From NCBI GenBank assembly GCA_947503625.1, contig CANNEK010000003.1, positions 62,001-126,000 on the forward strand: a stretch of DNA of 64,000 nucleotides, written 5' to 3'. A model generated the notes under the pieces. That model did not search any database, was not told where the DNA came from, and was given only the letters and a program-made list of their open reading frames with translations. Below, in pieces: positions 1-9,057 of this stretch; position 1 is the first letter of the stretch, and each line of letters begins with the position of its first letter. Position numbers and translations under genes: made by a program. The stretch is from an uncultured Kordiimonas sp. GTDB lineage: Bacteria; Pseudomonadota; Alphaproteobacteria; Sphingomonadales; Kordiimonadaceae.

Positions 1-701
1 TTGTTACCCAAGACAGCAGCAGCCATCTGTGCTTCATCAATCATACCAAGAGCCAGATAGCTCTCGACCAACCGATGAAGTGCTTCCGGCACATGACTCG
101 TCGTTTGAAACCTTTCAATCACACGCCGGAAACGAAGAGTGGCGGCCAGATATTCCTGGCGCCTCAGGTAGAAGCGGCCAACTTCCATATCTTTACCCGC
201 GAGGTGGTCCTGAGTCAGATTCAGCTTCAGCTGCGCATCCTGGGCATATTCCGATTCCGGGAAACGCCGAATAACCTCAATCAGAGCGGCCTCAGCCTGT
301 TCTGTTTTATTCTGATCGCGTCCAACCCCTGATATTTGTTCATAATGACAAAGCGCGATCAGATAATAAGCGTAAGGTGCTGATGCGTTACCCGGGTGCA
401 ATTGCAGGAACCTCTCGGCCGCCAATACAGAGTCGTCATATTGATTACTCATGTAAGCGGAATACGCGGCCATCAACTGTGCACGTCGCGCCCAGACCGA
501 ATAGGGATGCTGGCGCTCGACTTCATCGAAAGCCGCCGCGGCGAAGCGATAACGCTTTCTCTCCAGATTGTCTTGCGCGAGATTATAAATCACTTCAACG
601 TCACGGGCGATATAGGTGTCTTCATCACCACTGGAACTACAGGCCGCAAGGCCCAAAGCCGATATTCCCATGATCGATAACTTAAGCCAATTTGCACTCA
701 T
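1..701 (-). CDS. bamD: Outer membrane assembly lipoprotein BamD (3' end outside window)
   Basis: Partial gene that starts at 701 and runs off the left edge, so about 233 codons are present. It begins with a lipoprotein signal whose lipobox LAAC puts the acylated cysteine at residue 21. The mature part is built of TPR-like helical repeats (for example the QHPYSVWARRAQLMAAY and RFPESEYAQDAQLKL segments), as in BamD/ComL. The known role is a lipoprotein partner of BamA in folding and inserting outer membrane beta-barrels. It would serve exported proteins such as the TonB receptor in this window. The C-terminal end is missing only because of the window boundary. Confidence 0.93.
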   Translation of the reverse strand, partial: MSANWLKLSIMGISALGLAACSSSGDEDTYIARDVEVIYNLAQDNLERKRYRFAAAAFDEVERQHPYSVWARRAQLMAAYSAYMSNQYDDSVLAAERFLQLHPGNASAPYAYYLIALCHYEQISGVGRDQNKTEQAEAALIEVIRRFPESEYAQDAQLKLNLTQDHLAGKDMEVGRFYLRRQEYLAATLRFRRVIERFQTTSHVPEALHRLVESYLALGMIDEAQMAAAVLGN

Positions 702-917
702 TTTACCCAATACTCCGGTACCTGAAACAGTTTCCATATTCTGTTCCAAATTTTATTGTCACGCTGCCTTGCAACCATTAGTATAAAAAATACACTGATG
801 TTTGCAGCTAAGCGGTTAAATGTTGGCTCCTGCGATTTCTCTAGCACAGGAATGCACACCCGCCAACGAAGAATCCCACAGGCGTTAAACTTGTGAATGG
901 GAAAAGAGATCAGGCAT

Positions 918-1334
918 ATGAATACCAACAAGGCGCCATCCTTGACAGATTCGAACGTATCGGCGCGGAAAGCTGATATTGTCGACAAGCATGTGGGTAA
1001 CTGCATCAGAGAGCGGCGCAGGGAACTTCAGATATCCCAGCAGGAAATAAGCGACATTCTGGGTGTTTCTTATCAGCAATTGCAAAAATATGAGAATGGC
1101 AACAACCGCATCAGCGCCGGCAGGTTGTTTTTGCTTGCCCATATCCTCAAAGTTGACGTTGGATATTTCTATCAGGGCCTGCCACCCAGTGAAGAACTTT
1201 TCCGAGGCAAACTTGACGACCTTGATTTTGTGATGCCGGAGATAAACACCCTTCGCCCCACAAGTCTGCGGCAAGCATTGACAGATCTGGTGCACGCGAT
1301 CCGGGAAAGTGAAGAAAAGGGCCCTGCCGGCTAA
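918..1334 (+). CDS. XRE-family helix-turn-helix transcriptional regulator
   Basis: Protein of 138 residues. An XRE/cro-type HTH lies at about residues 26-80: RERRRELQISQQEISDILG followed by the recognition-helix region SYQQLQKYENG. The C-terminal 55 residues are acidic and have no recognised domain. I chose ATG 918 because a GAGA-type ribosome site precedes it; an in-frame ATG at 897 would add seven residues and has no clear ribosome site. The gene is divergent from bamD and stands alone. Small alphaproteobacterial XRE proteins with this QQLQKYENG helix are common, but their targets are usually unknown, and no operator is evident here. Confidence 0.85.
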   Translation: MNTNKAPSLTDSNVSARKADIVDKHVGNCIRERRRELQISQQEISDILGVSYQQLQKYENGNNRISAGRLFLLAHILKVDVGYFYQGLPPSEELFRGKLDDLDFVMPEINTLRPTSLRQALTDLVHAIRESEEKGPAG

Positions 1335-1388
1335 CGCCAACAGAACCCGATACACACTATAAACGTGGTTAAACCCGTTGCTGTAGCG

Positions 1389-2264
1389 CTATACAGCGCG
1401 AACAGCTTCGTCGTAGTCATACATCAGAGATTTGGTAATTTCGCCCACCTCAAAATTCCAGGGACCAATCTCGGACAAAGGCGTCACTTCAGCGGCCGTG
1501 CCGGTTAAAAAGGCTTGTTCAAATCCCGCTAGCTCGTCTGGCATGATCACACGCTCAATAACATTGATGTTCCGTTTTCGAGCCAGACCCATAACTGTCC
1601 GCCGTGTAATGCCATCAAGAAAACAATCTGGCGTCGGCGTATGCAGTTCGCCGTCTTTTACAAAGAAGATGTTAGCACCGGTTGCTTCAGCCACCTGACC
1701 GCGATAATCGTACATCAACGCGTCATCATAACCCTTGGCTTCCGCAGCATGCTTGGACATCGTACAAATCATGTAAAGTCCGGATGCTTTTGCATCAGTT
1801 GGTGCCGTATCCGGTGCAGGGCGACGCCACTCAGAGATATCAAGTCGTAGTCCACGAAGCCTCGCTTCCGGAGAGAAATACGAAGGCCATTCCCAAACAG
1901 CGATTGCAGCATGAATAGTGTTTTGCTGGGCTGAAACTCCCATCATTTCACTACCGCGCCAAACTACAGGGCGACAGTATGCGTCTGTAAAGCCATTTTT
2001 CACCAATAACTCATCACAAGCATTGTTGATGTCGTCTTTGGTAAAGGGGATTTCATAACCCAATATGTTGGCAGACCGAAACAATCGGTCAGTGTGTTCT
2101 GCCAACTTAAAAATTTTGCCGTTGTAAGCCCGCTGGCCTTCAAAAGCTGCACCTGCATAGTGAAGAGCATGCGTTAGAATGTGAACATTGCATTCGCGCC
2201 AGGGAACATAGGTACCGTCCATCCATATCCAGCCGTCCCGGTCATCATAGGGCAGCGCTGCCAT
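1389..2264 (-). CDS. ilvE: Branched-chain amino acid aminotransferase
   Basis: Fold-type IV PLP aminotransferase of 291 residues, normal length for IlvE. It interconverts leucine, isoleucine and valine with their 2-keto acids, using glutamate/2-oxoglutarate. The PLP lysine should be K159 in the DAKASGLYM segment; downstream GYDDALMYD and EATGANIFFV match the family. ATG 2264 is chosen over an in-frame upstream start at 2330 because GGAG lies eight bases before it and the family begins close to this point. It is divergent from the MarR gene at 2427, so the two may share a control region. Confidence 0.93.
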   Translation of the reverse strand: MAALPYDDRDGWIWMDGTYVPWRECNVHILTHALHYAGAAFEGQRAYNGKIFKLAEHTDRLFRSANILGYEIPFTKDDINNACDELLVKNGFTDAYCRPVVWRGSEMMGVSAQQNTIHAAIAVWEWPSYFSPEARLRGLRLDISEWRRPAPDTAPTDAKASGLYMICTMSKHAAEAKGYDDALMYDYRGQVAEATGANIFFVKDGELHTPTPDCFLDGITRRTVMGLARKRNINVIERVIMPDELAGFEQAFLTGTAAEVTPLSEIGPWNFEVGEITKSLMYDYDEAVRAV

Positions 2265-2426
2265 GACATTTTCTCCATTTTTCGAGAGCCACGCTGTTTG
2301 AAAGGCTGTCCAACCCGGCAGCGCAGGCATTTATTTTGCTTGATCTTCGTATCAGCGCACCCGTATTGTGTCAATAAAGCTGCCATAATTTTTGACGACA
2401 GCTGTCGGAAGAGTGGATCAACATTA

Positions 2427-2915
2427 ATGCAACGAAAAATACCTCATACAAATCTGTATCTACGTGAAGAAGAACTTCGCAGAGGTATCGAGCTTTTATA
2501 CTTTGCTTACAGAGACTTCACTCGCGACCCTGACGAAATTCTTGCGACATCCAGCTTCGGTCGGGCACATCACAGGGTATTGTATTTTGTCGGACGAAAC
2601 CCCGGCACGACTGTGTCCGGGCTTTTGCATCTCCTGCGTATCACCAAACAAAGCCTGTCCCGGGTCTTGGGACAATTGGTTGATGAAGAATATATTGTCC
2701 AGAAAACCGGAGCGGAAGATCGCCGACAGCGGTTACTGTATCTGACGGAAAAGGGCGAAAACTTCGAGAAACGGTTGTTTGAAACGCAGCGCAATCGTGT
2801 TGCTGAAGCCTATAAAAAAGCAGGCCCTGAGGCTGTCGCAGGGTTCTGGGAGGTGTTACTTAACATTGTTGACGAGCAGGAAAGAACTGCAGTTCTTACG
2901 CAAATTGAAAAATAG
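2427..2915 (+). CDS. MarR-family transcriptional regulator (PetP-like)
   Basis: Protein of 162 residues with a winged helix at about residues 45-115 (HRVLYFVGRNPGTTVSGLL, then ITKQSLSRVLGQLVDEEYI, then the wing AEDRRQRLLYLTEKG). This layout is typical of MarR. Its place beside ilvE and within 2 kb of petABC recalls PetP, the MarR partner of the response regulator PetR needed for cytochrome bc1 in Rhodobacter capsulatus. No response regulator follows it here, so the PetP link is inference from context. I use ATG 2427; an open frame reaches back to 2181, but that stretch overlaps ilvE and reads as non-protein. Confidence 0.85.
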   Translation: MQRKIPHTNLYLREEELRRGIELLYFAYRDFTRDPDEILATSSFGRAHHRVLYFVGRNPGTTVSGLLHLLRITKQSLSRVLGQLVDEEYIVQKTGAEDRRQRLLYLTEKGENFEKRLFETQRNRVAEAYKKAGPEAVAGFWEVLLNIVDEQERTAVLTQIEK

Positions 2916-2997
2916 CCCGAAAACGGGCATGCTTGTGCAGCCAAACATCAGGAAAGACACGACACTCAATCATCAGGACACATAAGGGGCGCGACGT

Positions 2998-3555
2998 TTG
3001 AACCAAACGGACAACTTCGAAGGCTTTCTGACAGCATGGAAAAGCCTACCTCGAAAACACCATCCGTTTTTGCCCTCCAGGCATGACTGCAACCCCGCAA
3101 TGCTGGGTGCGTTGTTGCCACAAACAGCCCTGTTTCACTATGAAGCCAAAAGAAAATTGACGATCCAGTTTACCGGAACCGAGATGGAACGGCTTTCTGG
3201 AATGGCTGACACAGGCGCAAACTATTATGATTTGATTGCCGGTGACCTCAAGCCACTGATGCACCAGTATCACCAGACAATTTTTGGCACACCATGCGGT
3301 GCCTATGTTGGTGATGTCATTACCACTCGTTCAGGCGCCACCTATTTGTTTGAAACCATGCAGTTCCCGCTATGTGACGAGAACGGCAACGTACGATATC
3401 TGCTTGCATACGGGTATGGGCGCAACCCAACCGACGAGCTTGGCGACAGGGACGTCAGCGATCGCACCGGCGGACATATCAGGGAACTACACTATATGGA
3501 CCTGGGGGCTGGCGCGCCTGCCAGCTGTATTATTAATTTCGAATTTCGGCCTTAA
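2998..3555 (+). CDS. Stand-alone PAS domain protein (PAS_5 type)
   Basis: Protein of 185 residues starting at TTG 2998, supported by AAGGGG seven bases upstream. It follows the PAS_5 layout: a FLTAWKSLPRKHHPFLPSR opening, a GTEMERLSG segment and a final strand region RYLLAYGYGR. There is no output domain (no kinase, HTH or cyclase), so it presumably senses a ligand or binds a partner. It heads a tight operon: the methyltransferase starts five bases after its stop. Two relatives in this window are at 36762-37322 and 50671-51384. Confidence 0.75.
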   Translation: MNQTDNFEGFLTAWKSLPRKHHPFLPSRHDCNPAMLGALLPQTALFHYEAKRKLTIQFTGTEMERLSGMADTGANYYDLIAGDLKPLMHQYHQTIFGTPCGAYVGDVITTRSGATYLFETMQFPLCDENGNVRYLLAYGYGRNPTDELGDRDVSDRTGGHIRELHYMDLGAGAPASCIINFEFRP

Positions 3556-3560
3556 CGAAC

Positions 3561-4319
3561 ATGACTTCTAACCGGAATATTAAGACGTTTGGTCAGCAAT
3601 CTGCCGGGTACGCATCCGCACGCCCACAATATCCAGAAGCCTTGTTTGACTGGATCAGCTCGCAATGCTCGCATCATACTCTGGCGTGGGACTGTGCAAC
3701 AGGCAATGGCCAGGCGGCCCAGTCGTTGGCGAAGCGATTTGATACCGTTCAGGCAACAGACCTGAGCGCTGAACAAATCAAACATTGTATCCCGGCGAGC
3801 AACATCAGCTACAGGGCATGTCCAGCAGAAGCAACACCTTTTGACAACCGAACGTTTGACCTTATCACCGTGGCACAGGCACTCCACTGGTTCGATTTCA
3901 AACGTTTTTGGGATGAAGTCCGACGAGTAGCAAAACCCGGGGCGTTCTTTTGCGCATGGGGTTATGGCCTTTTTGAAGGCGATGCCGCGCTCGACAACAC
4001 TTTGGGTGATTGGGTCAAGGCGAGGCTGGACTGCTTTTGGGCGGAGGGCAACCGGATTATCATGCGCGGCTATCCTTCCGAGGACATCAAATTCCCTTTT
4101 GAGCGGATCAGCGCGCCTGATTTCAAGATAGAGGTGTCATGGTCAATCGAACAGGTGATCTCCTTTGTCGAGACCTGGTCCGCTTATAAAATAGCAATTG
4201 AGAACAGTGTTCTTGCCAAAGAGCTGGACTACCGGTTTAGAGAAGCGAGACATCTATTCGCTGGTCAGACCTTTGACCTTGTGATGCCAATAGATGTCGT
4301 TGCCGCCAGGATCGAATAG
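3561..4319 (+). CDS. Class I SAM-dependent methyltransferase
   Basis: Protein of 252 residues with the Rossmann methyltransferase fold. SAM-binding motif I is AWDCATGNGQAAQSLA at about residues 42-57. The acidic strand-2 end is ATDLSAEQIKHC, and motif IV is near ITVAQALHWFD. The post-motif segment RRVAKPGAFFCAWGYG matches the ubiquitous UbiE/trans-aconitate methyltransferase type. It lies five bases after the PAS gene and three before the MazG-like gene, so all three are probably co-transcribed. The substrate cannot be told from sequence; a small-molecule acid or lipid is the usual range of the family. Confidence 0.85.
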   Translation: MTSNRNIKTFGQQSAGYASARPQYPEALFDWISSQCSHHTLAWDCATGNGQAAQSLAKRFDTVQATDLSAEQIKHCIPASNISYRACPAEATPFDNRTFDLITVAQALHWFDFKRFWDEVRRVAKPGAFFCAWGYGLFEGDAALDNTLGDWVKARLDCFWAEGNRIIMRGYPSEDIKFPFERISAPDFKIEVSWSIEQVISFVETWSAYKIAIENSVLAKELDYRFREARHLFAGQTFDLVMPIDVVAARIE

Positions 4320-4333
4320 AAGTGGTTGCCGTC

Positions 4334-4633
4334 ATGAAATCAGAAACACAAAAGTCTATTGCCGACTGGGCCCAGGAAACTTTTGGTGCTGCACCCGATT
4401 TGCTTGCACTTGTTGAACGGGCATCCCTTGAGCTGGATGAGCTCAAGCAGGCTGTTGATGAAAATGATGTTGTTGAGGCGGGCAAGGAAACAGCGGATGT
4501 CATGATTTTGCTATATCGATTGATGGAACTATTAGAACTCGACCTTCATGCCGAGGTCGATGCAAAAATGCGAATCAACCGGTCTCGTCGCTGGACAGGT
4601 CGCGGTGATGGCACCGGCAGCCATAAAAAATAG
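4334..4633 (+). CDS. MazG-like nucleotide pyrophosphohydrolase
   Basis: Small all-alpha protein of 99 residues. The glutamates of ASLELDELKQAV and the KETADVMILLYRL helix reproduce the E-x2-E and E-x2-D metal-binding pattern of MazG/DUF550 NTP pyrophosphohydrolases, which hydrolyse (d)NTPs to the monophosphate. A GTG at 4322 is an alternative start just three bases after the methyltransferase stop; neither start has a strong ribosome site. It is the last gene of the PAS operon and is followed by the terminator at 4644-4675. Nucleotide specificity is not predictable here. Confidence 0.78.
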   Translation: MKSETQKSIADWAQETFGAAPDLLALVERASLELDELKQAVDENDVVEAGKETADVMILLYRLMELLELDLHAEVDAKMRINRSRRWTGRGDGTGSHKK

Positions 4634-4643
4634 TATACCAAAT

Positions 4644-4675
4644 AAAAAAGGCCCTCTGTTCAGAGAGCCTTTTTT
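4644..4675. terminator. Bidirectional intrinsic terminator between the MazG-like gene and petC
   Basis: GGCCCTCT/AGAGAGCC stem with a four-base loop, preceded by six A and followed by six T. The A and T tracts make it work in both directions, closing the plus-strand operon and the minus-strand petABC operon. Confidence 0.9.
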
Positions 4676-4691
4676 CAACATTTCCAGTCTA

Positions 4692-5480
4692 TCAGTCTTC
4701 GTAGAAGTTTTTGCCTTCTTTGACCGGTCGCCAGATTTTCTTCATTGAGATGTATAGAATGATCGTCAAGATCAGAAGGTAGATCAATACCTTGATACCC
4801 ATCTCGTGACGTTTTTGCAGCGAAGGTTCAGCGACATATGTCAAAAACTGTACAACATCTTTTGCCATCTGTTCCTTGGTAGCTGGCGTGCCATCTTCAT
4901 AGTCAACCGCACCTTCGAACAGAGGCTCGGCCATGGCGATCTGGCTACCCTTGAAATAGGGATTATAGCTCATGCCGGATGACAGATCGAAATCCGCCGG
5001 AGCGTCTTCGTAACCAACCAACAGGCTATATACATAGTTCGCGCCGTCATGACGTGCTTTTACCATTAAAGACAGATCAGGTGGCAACGCGCCCGCGTTT
5101 GCCGACCGAGCTGCATTGTCGTTCGGGAAAGCACTTGGGAAAACATCCTGCGGAAGCGCCGCGCGCACGGTTGGATCACCGTAGTCGTCGACCTCGCCGG
5201 GCACTTCATATTCCGCAGCAAACGCTTTGATCATGTCTTCTTCGTAACCAATGTCTGCAAGGTTTCTGAAGCGGAAGTATTTCAGGCTATGGCAGGACGA
5301 ACATACCTGCTTGTAAACCTGCCACCCTCGTTGAGCTGAAGCCATGTCGAACTGACCCAGAGGACCATTGAAGGACCAGTCAATCTCCAAGGGGTGTTCG
5401 GCGGTACCGGCAGCCTGAGCACCGGAAAACGCCAGAGAACCAAGACCAAGGGCAATCGCAATATTTTTCACAAATTTCAT
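4692..5480 (-). CDS. petC: Cytochrome c1, ubiquinol-cytochrome c reductase
   Basis: Protein of 262 residues and the third gene of petABC. It starts with a Sec signal peptide (cleavage near residue 23, after AQA). The c-type haem site is C60-S-S-C63-H64 in QVCSSCHSLKYFRF. A C-terminal anchor is at about residues 225-245 (VLIYLLILTIILYISM). It takes electrons from the Rieske cluster and passes them to soluble cytochrome c on the periplasmic side. Length and architecture are normal for alphaproteobacterial c1. It lies 11 bases after petB and ends just before the bidirectional terminator. Confidence 0.97.
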   Translation of the reverse strand: MKFVKNIAIALGLGSLAFSGAQAAGTAEHPLEIDWSFNGPLGQFDMASAQRGWQVYKQVCSSCHSLKYFRFRNLADIGYEEDMIKAFAAEYEVPGEVDDYGDPTVRAALPQDVFPSAFPNDNAARSANAGALPPDLSLMVKARHDGANYVYSLLVGYEDAPADFDLSSGMSYNPYFKGSQIAMAEPLFEGAVDYEDGTPATKEQMAKDVVQFLTYVAEPSLQKRHEMGIKVLIYLLILTIILYISMKKIWRPVKEGKNFYED

Positions 5481-5491
5481 CTGTTTTACCC

Positions 5492-6760
5492 CTATTCCGC
5501 CGGTTTCAGCACAGGATTGGAGATACTTTCCGGCAGCGGCAGCGGCGTTTCTTTTCTGCTCAATACTGGCAGGATAACCAGGAAGTAAGCAAAATAATAA
5601 AGCGTCGCAAATTTACCGTAGAGCGGGATGTTGCCTTCAGCTTTCTGACCGCCAAGCCATGTCAGGAAGAACATGTCAATGACGAGGAATGCAAAGAACC
5701 ATTTGAACACAGGGCGGAAATTGCCAGACCGAACTTTTGAGGTATCAAGCCATGGCAGTGCCAGCCAAACAAGAATGGAAGCAAACATCGCGATAACACC
5801 AAGCAATTTGGCATCAATCAGTTCAAACACGCCAGGAATACCAAGCGGGAAGTCGATAGAACGCAAAATCGCATAGAAAGGCAGGAAGTACCATTCTGGA
5901 ACAATACTGTCCGGCGTCACCAGTGGCTCAGCGGGAATATAGTTATCCGGATGGCCAAGAGCATTAGGCATATAGAAAATAAAGGCTGCAAAAATCAGGA
6001 AAAATACGCCTGCGCCGAAAGCATCCTTGATGGTGTAGAACGGATGAAACGGAATTTGATCCGCACTTGATTTCACTTCAATACCCAGCGGGTTGCCGCT
6101 GTCGGATACCTTCTTTGCCCACAGGTGAAGAATAACGACACCTGTAATCACGAAAGGCAGCAGATAGTGGAGGCTGAAGAAGCGATTGAGCGTCGGATTA
6201 TCAACCGAGAAACCACCCCACAGAAGCTGTACAATGCTCTCGCCGACCACAGGAATGGCCGAGAACAGGCTTGTGATCACTGTTGCGCCCCAGAAGGACA
6301 TCTGACCCCATGGAAGCACATAACCCATAAAGGCTGTCGCCATCATCAGCAGGAAGATCACCACACCAAGCATCCACAACACTTCTCTCGGCGCTTTATA
6401 CGAGCCGAAATAGAGGCCGCGGAATATATGGATATACACAGCGATAAAGAAGAATGACGCACCGTTTGCATGCATATAGCGCATGAGCCAGCCATAGTTT
6501 ACATCGCGCATGATGCGCTCAACACTGTCAAAGGCGACATCGGTTGTTGCAGCATAATGCATGGCGAGCACGATACCGCTCAGAAGTTGAACAACCAGCA
6601 TCAGGCCAGCAAGAGAACCGAAGTTCCACATATAATTAAGGTTGCGTGGCGTTGGCGTATCTGGGCCAACCACATTGTTTACAAGCGACAGTATCGGAAG
6701 GCGTTCTTCCAGCCATCCAAGCGCCTTGTTTTCGGGTTTAGCAGTTTTCCACTCGGCCAT
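5492..6760 (-). CDS. petB: Cytochrome b, ubiquinol-cytochrome c reductase
   Basis: Integral membrane protein of 422 residues with about eight transmembrane helices. Both haem b sites are visible as H-x13-H pairs: [15 protein letters not shown] and [15 protein letters not shown]. The quinol-oxidation-site signature PEWY is present in [30 protein letters not shown], with the following Qo-site helix, is also canonical. It carries out the bifurcated oxidation of ubiquinol. It is not fused to c1, unlike the fused fbcH of some relatives. The gene sits between petA and petC with short gaps on both sides. Confidence 0.98.
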   Translation of the reverse strand: MAEWKTAKPENKALGWLEERLPILSLVNNVVGPDTPTPRNLNYMWNFGSLAGLMLVVQLLSGIVLAMHYAATTDVAFDSVERIMRDVNYGWLMRYMHANGASFFFIAVYIHIFRGLYFGSYKAPREVLWMLGVVIFLLMMATAFMGYVLPWGQMSFWGATVITSLFSAIPVVGESIVQLLWGGFSVDNPTLNRFFSLHYLLPFVITGVVILHLWAKKVSDSGNPLGIEVKSSADQIPFHPFYTIKDAFGAGVFFLIFAAFIFYMPNALGHPDNYIPAEPLVTPDSIVPEWYFLPFYAILRSIDFPLGIPGVFELIDAKLLGVIAMFASILVWLALPWLDTSKVRSGNFRPVFKWFFAFLVIDMFFLTWLGGQKAEGNIPLYGKFATLYYFAYFLVILPVLSRKETPLPLPESISNPVLKPAE

Positions 6761-6770
6761 GATTGCCCCC

Positions 6771-7325
6771 TTACCCGATTTTCAATGTTGTGTCAGACAG
6801 GAAGGCATACTCAGGCACTTCCAGGTTCTTCGGCGCAGGACCTTTGCGAATCCGGCCTGAAGTATCGTAGTGAGAGCCATGACATGGGCAGAACCATCCG
6901 CCATAGTCACCGCGCTCATCACCCGATTTGGTACCAAGCGGCACACACCCGAGGTGCGTACAAACGCCCATTACGACGAGCCACTCATCTTTGCCAGCCA
7001 ACACGCGTTCTTCGTCTGTTTGCTGATCGATCAGATCCGAAACCGGCACCGCCTGTGCTTCCGAAACCTCTGCAGCTGTGCGGTGACGGATGAAAACAGG
7101 TTTTCCGCGCCATTTAATCACAATCGCAGAGCCAACATCGATTTGGCTGATATCAACTTCTACCGAGGCCAAAGCAAGAGTGTCTGCCGCTGGATTCATC
7201 TGATCAATAAACGGCCAAAGTGCGCCAATTGCGCCCACACCGGCCATCACGCCAGCGCTTACATGAATCATGTCGCGGCGGGTTACCCCATCCTCTTCAT
7301 GATTAGTCGTTTCAAGTGTGCTCAT
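6771..7325 (-). CDS. petA: Rieske iron-sulfur protein, ubiquinol-cytochrome c reductase
   Basis: Protein of 184 residues. An N-terminal [10 protein letters not shown] twin-arginine-like stretch is followed by a membrane anchor (residues 22-40), as expected for a Tat-exported Rieske subunit. The 2Fe-2S ligands are C122/H124 in CTHLGC and C146/H149 in CPCHGSHYD, with C127 and C148 available for the stabilising disulfide. It moves electrons from ubiquinol at cytochrome b to c1. It is the first gene of the operon; the 280-base gap up to trmL should carry the petABC promoter. Confidence 0.97.
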   Translation of the reverse strand: MSTLETTNHEEDGVTRRDMIHVSAGVMAGVGAIGALWPFIDQMNPAADTLALASVEVDISQIDVGSAIVIKWRGKPVFIRHRTAAEVSEAQAVPVSDLIDQQTDEERVLAGKDEWLVVMGVCTHLGCVPLGTKSGDERGDYGGWFCPCHGSHYDTSGRIRKGPAPKNLEVPEYAFLSDTTLKIG

Positions 7326-7607
7326 CTAAACTTCCCTGACAGGAATGACATTAAAGGCCCGATTGCCCTAGCGTGCGGACCCTATTCTATCGTCGTTTTT
7401 TGGCCTAGTACCGCGTCACTCAGACGCAGTAACCCGCCCTAAAGGGCGCCGGGCGAGCCAAACCATCCCAACAAATTGAAGTTTGTTTAGTCTTACAAAC
7501 GTCAAGAGGCAACAGTTTATAGTTCGATTTCCAAAAAAATTGGTTAATTTTGGTGTCTTAATAACAAGCCATTGATTGCGCGATCTGACCTCTATAGGTT
7601 CCGGCCC

Positions 7608-8075
7608 ATGCAACTTGCGCTTTTTCAACCTGACCAGCCACCGAACACGGGCACCATGCTGCGCATGGGCGCATGCATGAAAACGCCTGTTCATATTATT
7701 GAGCCCTGCGGCTTTCCGTTTTCCCCCAAGGCCCTGAAACGCTATGCCATGGACTATGCCGACCACGTAGACATACGCCATCATCTGGATTGGAACTCTT
7801 TTGAGAATCACCGGCTGCAGTCGGGTGCCAGACTGGTGCTTCTAACCACTCAGGCTGCAACACCCTATTGCGATTTCCAGTTCCGGGAAGATGACATTCT
7901 GATTGTTGGCAGCGAATCCACCGGTGCGCCGGAAGAAGTTCATGCCGCTGCAGATGCCCGTATTACAATCCCCATGAGCCGGGAAACGAGATCATTAAAC
8001 GTAGCGGTGTCTCTAGCCATGGTATTGGGAGAAGCGCTCAGGCAAACTAACCAGTTCCCCATCGGGCAAACCTGA
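7608..8075 (+). CDS. trmL: tRNA (cytidine/uridine-34-2'-O)-methyltransferase
   Basis: SPOUT-class protein of 155 residues that should 2'-O-methylate the wobble base of tRNA-Leu. It opens with LALFQPDQPPNTGTMLRMGA, matching the N-terminal motif of TrmL. It ends with the trefoil-knot motifs: DILIVGSESTGAP, ITIPMSRETRSLNVAVSLAMVLGE. I took ATG 7608 because the family starts with this strand; the open frame extends back to a TTG at 7572 without a plausible protein or ribosome site. HemF follows 12 bases downstream, probably in the same transcript. Confidence 0.93.
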   Translation: MQLALFQPDQPPNTGTMLRMGACMKTPVHIIEPCGFPFSPKALKRYAMDYADHVDIRHHLDWNSFENHRLQSGARLVLLTTQAATPYCDFQFREDDILIVGSESTGAPEEVHAAADARITIPMSRETRSLNVAVSLAMVLGEALRQTNQFPIGQT

Positions 8076-8087
8076 AACGAGACAAAC

Positions 8088-8954
8088 ATGGATATTGACG
8101 AAAAAAAACAGCAAGCTTCCAGCTGGTTCGAATCCCTGAGAAATCAGATATGCGGTAGCTTTGAGAAGCTTGAAGATGAAAATCAGGGCCCGCTCTCAAG
8201 CAGAAGCCCGGGACGTTTTGAACGTAAGAGCTGGGACCGCACCAACCAGACGGACGGCGCGCCCGGCGGTGGTGGCGTCATGTCCATAATGCGCGGCGGG
8301 CGTGTCTTCGAAAAAGTCGGCGTCAATATCTCGACCGTTTTCGGGACCTTCAGCGAAGAGTTTGCCAAAAACATGCCCGGCGCTGCCGAAGACCCAAGCT
8401 TCTTTGCTACGGGCATTTCCCTGGTTGCTCATATGAACAGCCCTCGCGTGCCCGCAGTTCACATGAACACGCGCTTCATCGTGACGACCCAGAGTTGGTT
8501 CGGGGGCGGTGCCGACCTGAATGCACCTTTGCCGAACAACGATGATACTGCCGCTTTCCATGCAGCATTCCAGGAATGTTGTGACCGGCATGATCCTGAC
8601 TACTACAGCAAGTTTAAAAAATGGTGCGATGAGTATTTCTACATTCCTCACCGAAACAAGGCGCGCGGTGAAGGTGGTATTTTTTACGATCAGCTGTCAT
8701 CAGGAAACTGGCAAGCAGATTTCGAGTTCACACAAGACGTTGGCAGAACCTTCAACGATGTTTACCCCCGGTTGGTCGCACAGCGTATGAACGAAGAATG
8801 GACCGATGAAGAGCGGGAAACCCAACTGGTTTATCGCGGCCACTATGCGGAGTTCAATCTGGCGTATGACAGGGGTACAACCTTCGGACTAAAAACCGGG
8901 GGCAATGTTGAAGCGATTTTGATGTCACTGCCACCTATGGCCAAATGGCCATAG
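8088..8954 (+). CDS. hemF: Oxygen-dependent coproporphyrinogen III oxidase
   Basis: Protein of 288 residues, normal for HemF. It oxidatively decarboxylates coproporphyrinogen III to protoporphyrinogen IX in the cytoplasm, using O2. Family blocks include [53 protein letters not shown], and the C-terminal [19 protein letters not shown] and MSLPP. The gene follows trmL by 12 bases. Haem supply fits the neighbouring bc1 operon, though they are divergently transcribed. The stop codon lies inside a perfect inverted repeat (8935-8954). Confidence 0.97.
   Translation: MDIDEKKQQASSWFESLRNQICGSFEKLEDENQGPLSSRSPGRFERKSWDRTNQTDGAPGGGGVMSIMRGGRVFEKVGVNISTVFGTFSEEFAKNMPGAAEDPSFFATGISLVAHMNSPRVPAVHMNTRFIVTTQSWFGGGADLNAPLPNNDDTAAFHAAFQECCDRHDPDYYSKFKKWCDEYFYIPHRNKARGEGGIFYDQLSSGNWQADFEFTQDVGRTFNDVYPRLVAQRMNEEWTDEERETQLVYRGHYAEFNLAYDRGTTFGLKTGGNVEAILMSLPPMAKWP
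8935..8954. repeat. Perfect 8-bp inverted repeat overlapping the hemF stop codon
   Basis: CTATGGCC and GGCCATAG flank a four-base AAAT loop, and the hemF stop is the last triplet. There is no T tract, so this is not a standard terminator; it may be an mRNA-end stabiliser or a coincidence of the Pro-Met-Ala-Lys-Trp-Pro coding end. Confidence 0.5.
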
Positions 8955-9057
8955 CTCATGCACGATGTCATGACTTCCTCGTGAGCAGCCTTGCATCGCC
9001 CCAGTAAAGTCATATTTTCGTGGCTAGTTATCGCTGAAATATCTTTTAGGAGGCATC

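Noticed and set aside
2181-2426. Upstream extension of the MarR gene reading frame
   Set aside because: It overlaps ilvE coding sequence and its translation lacks family likeness; ATG 2427 gives the normal MarR length.
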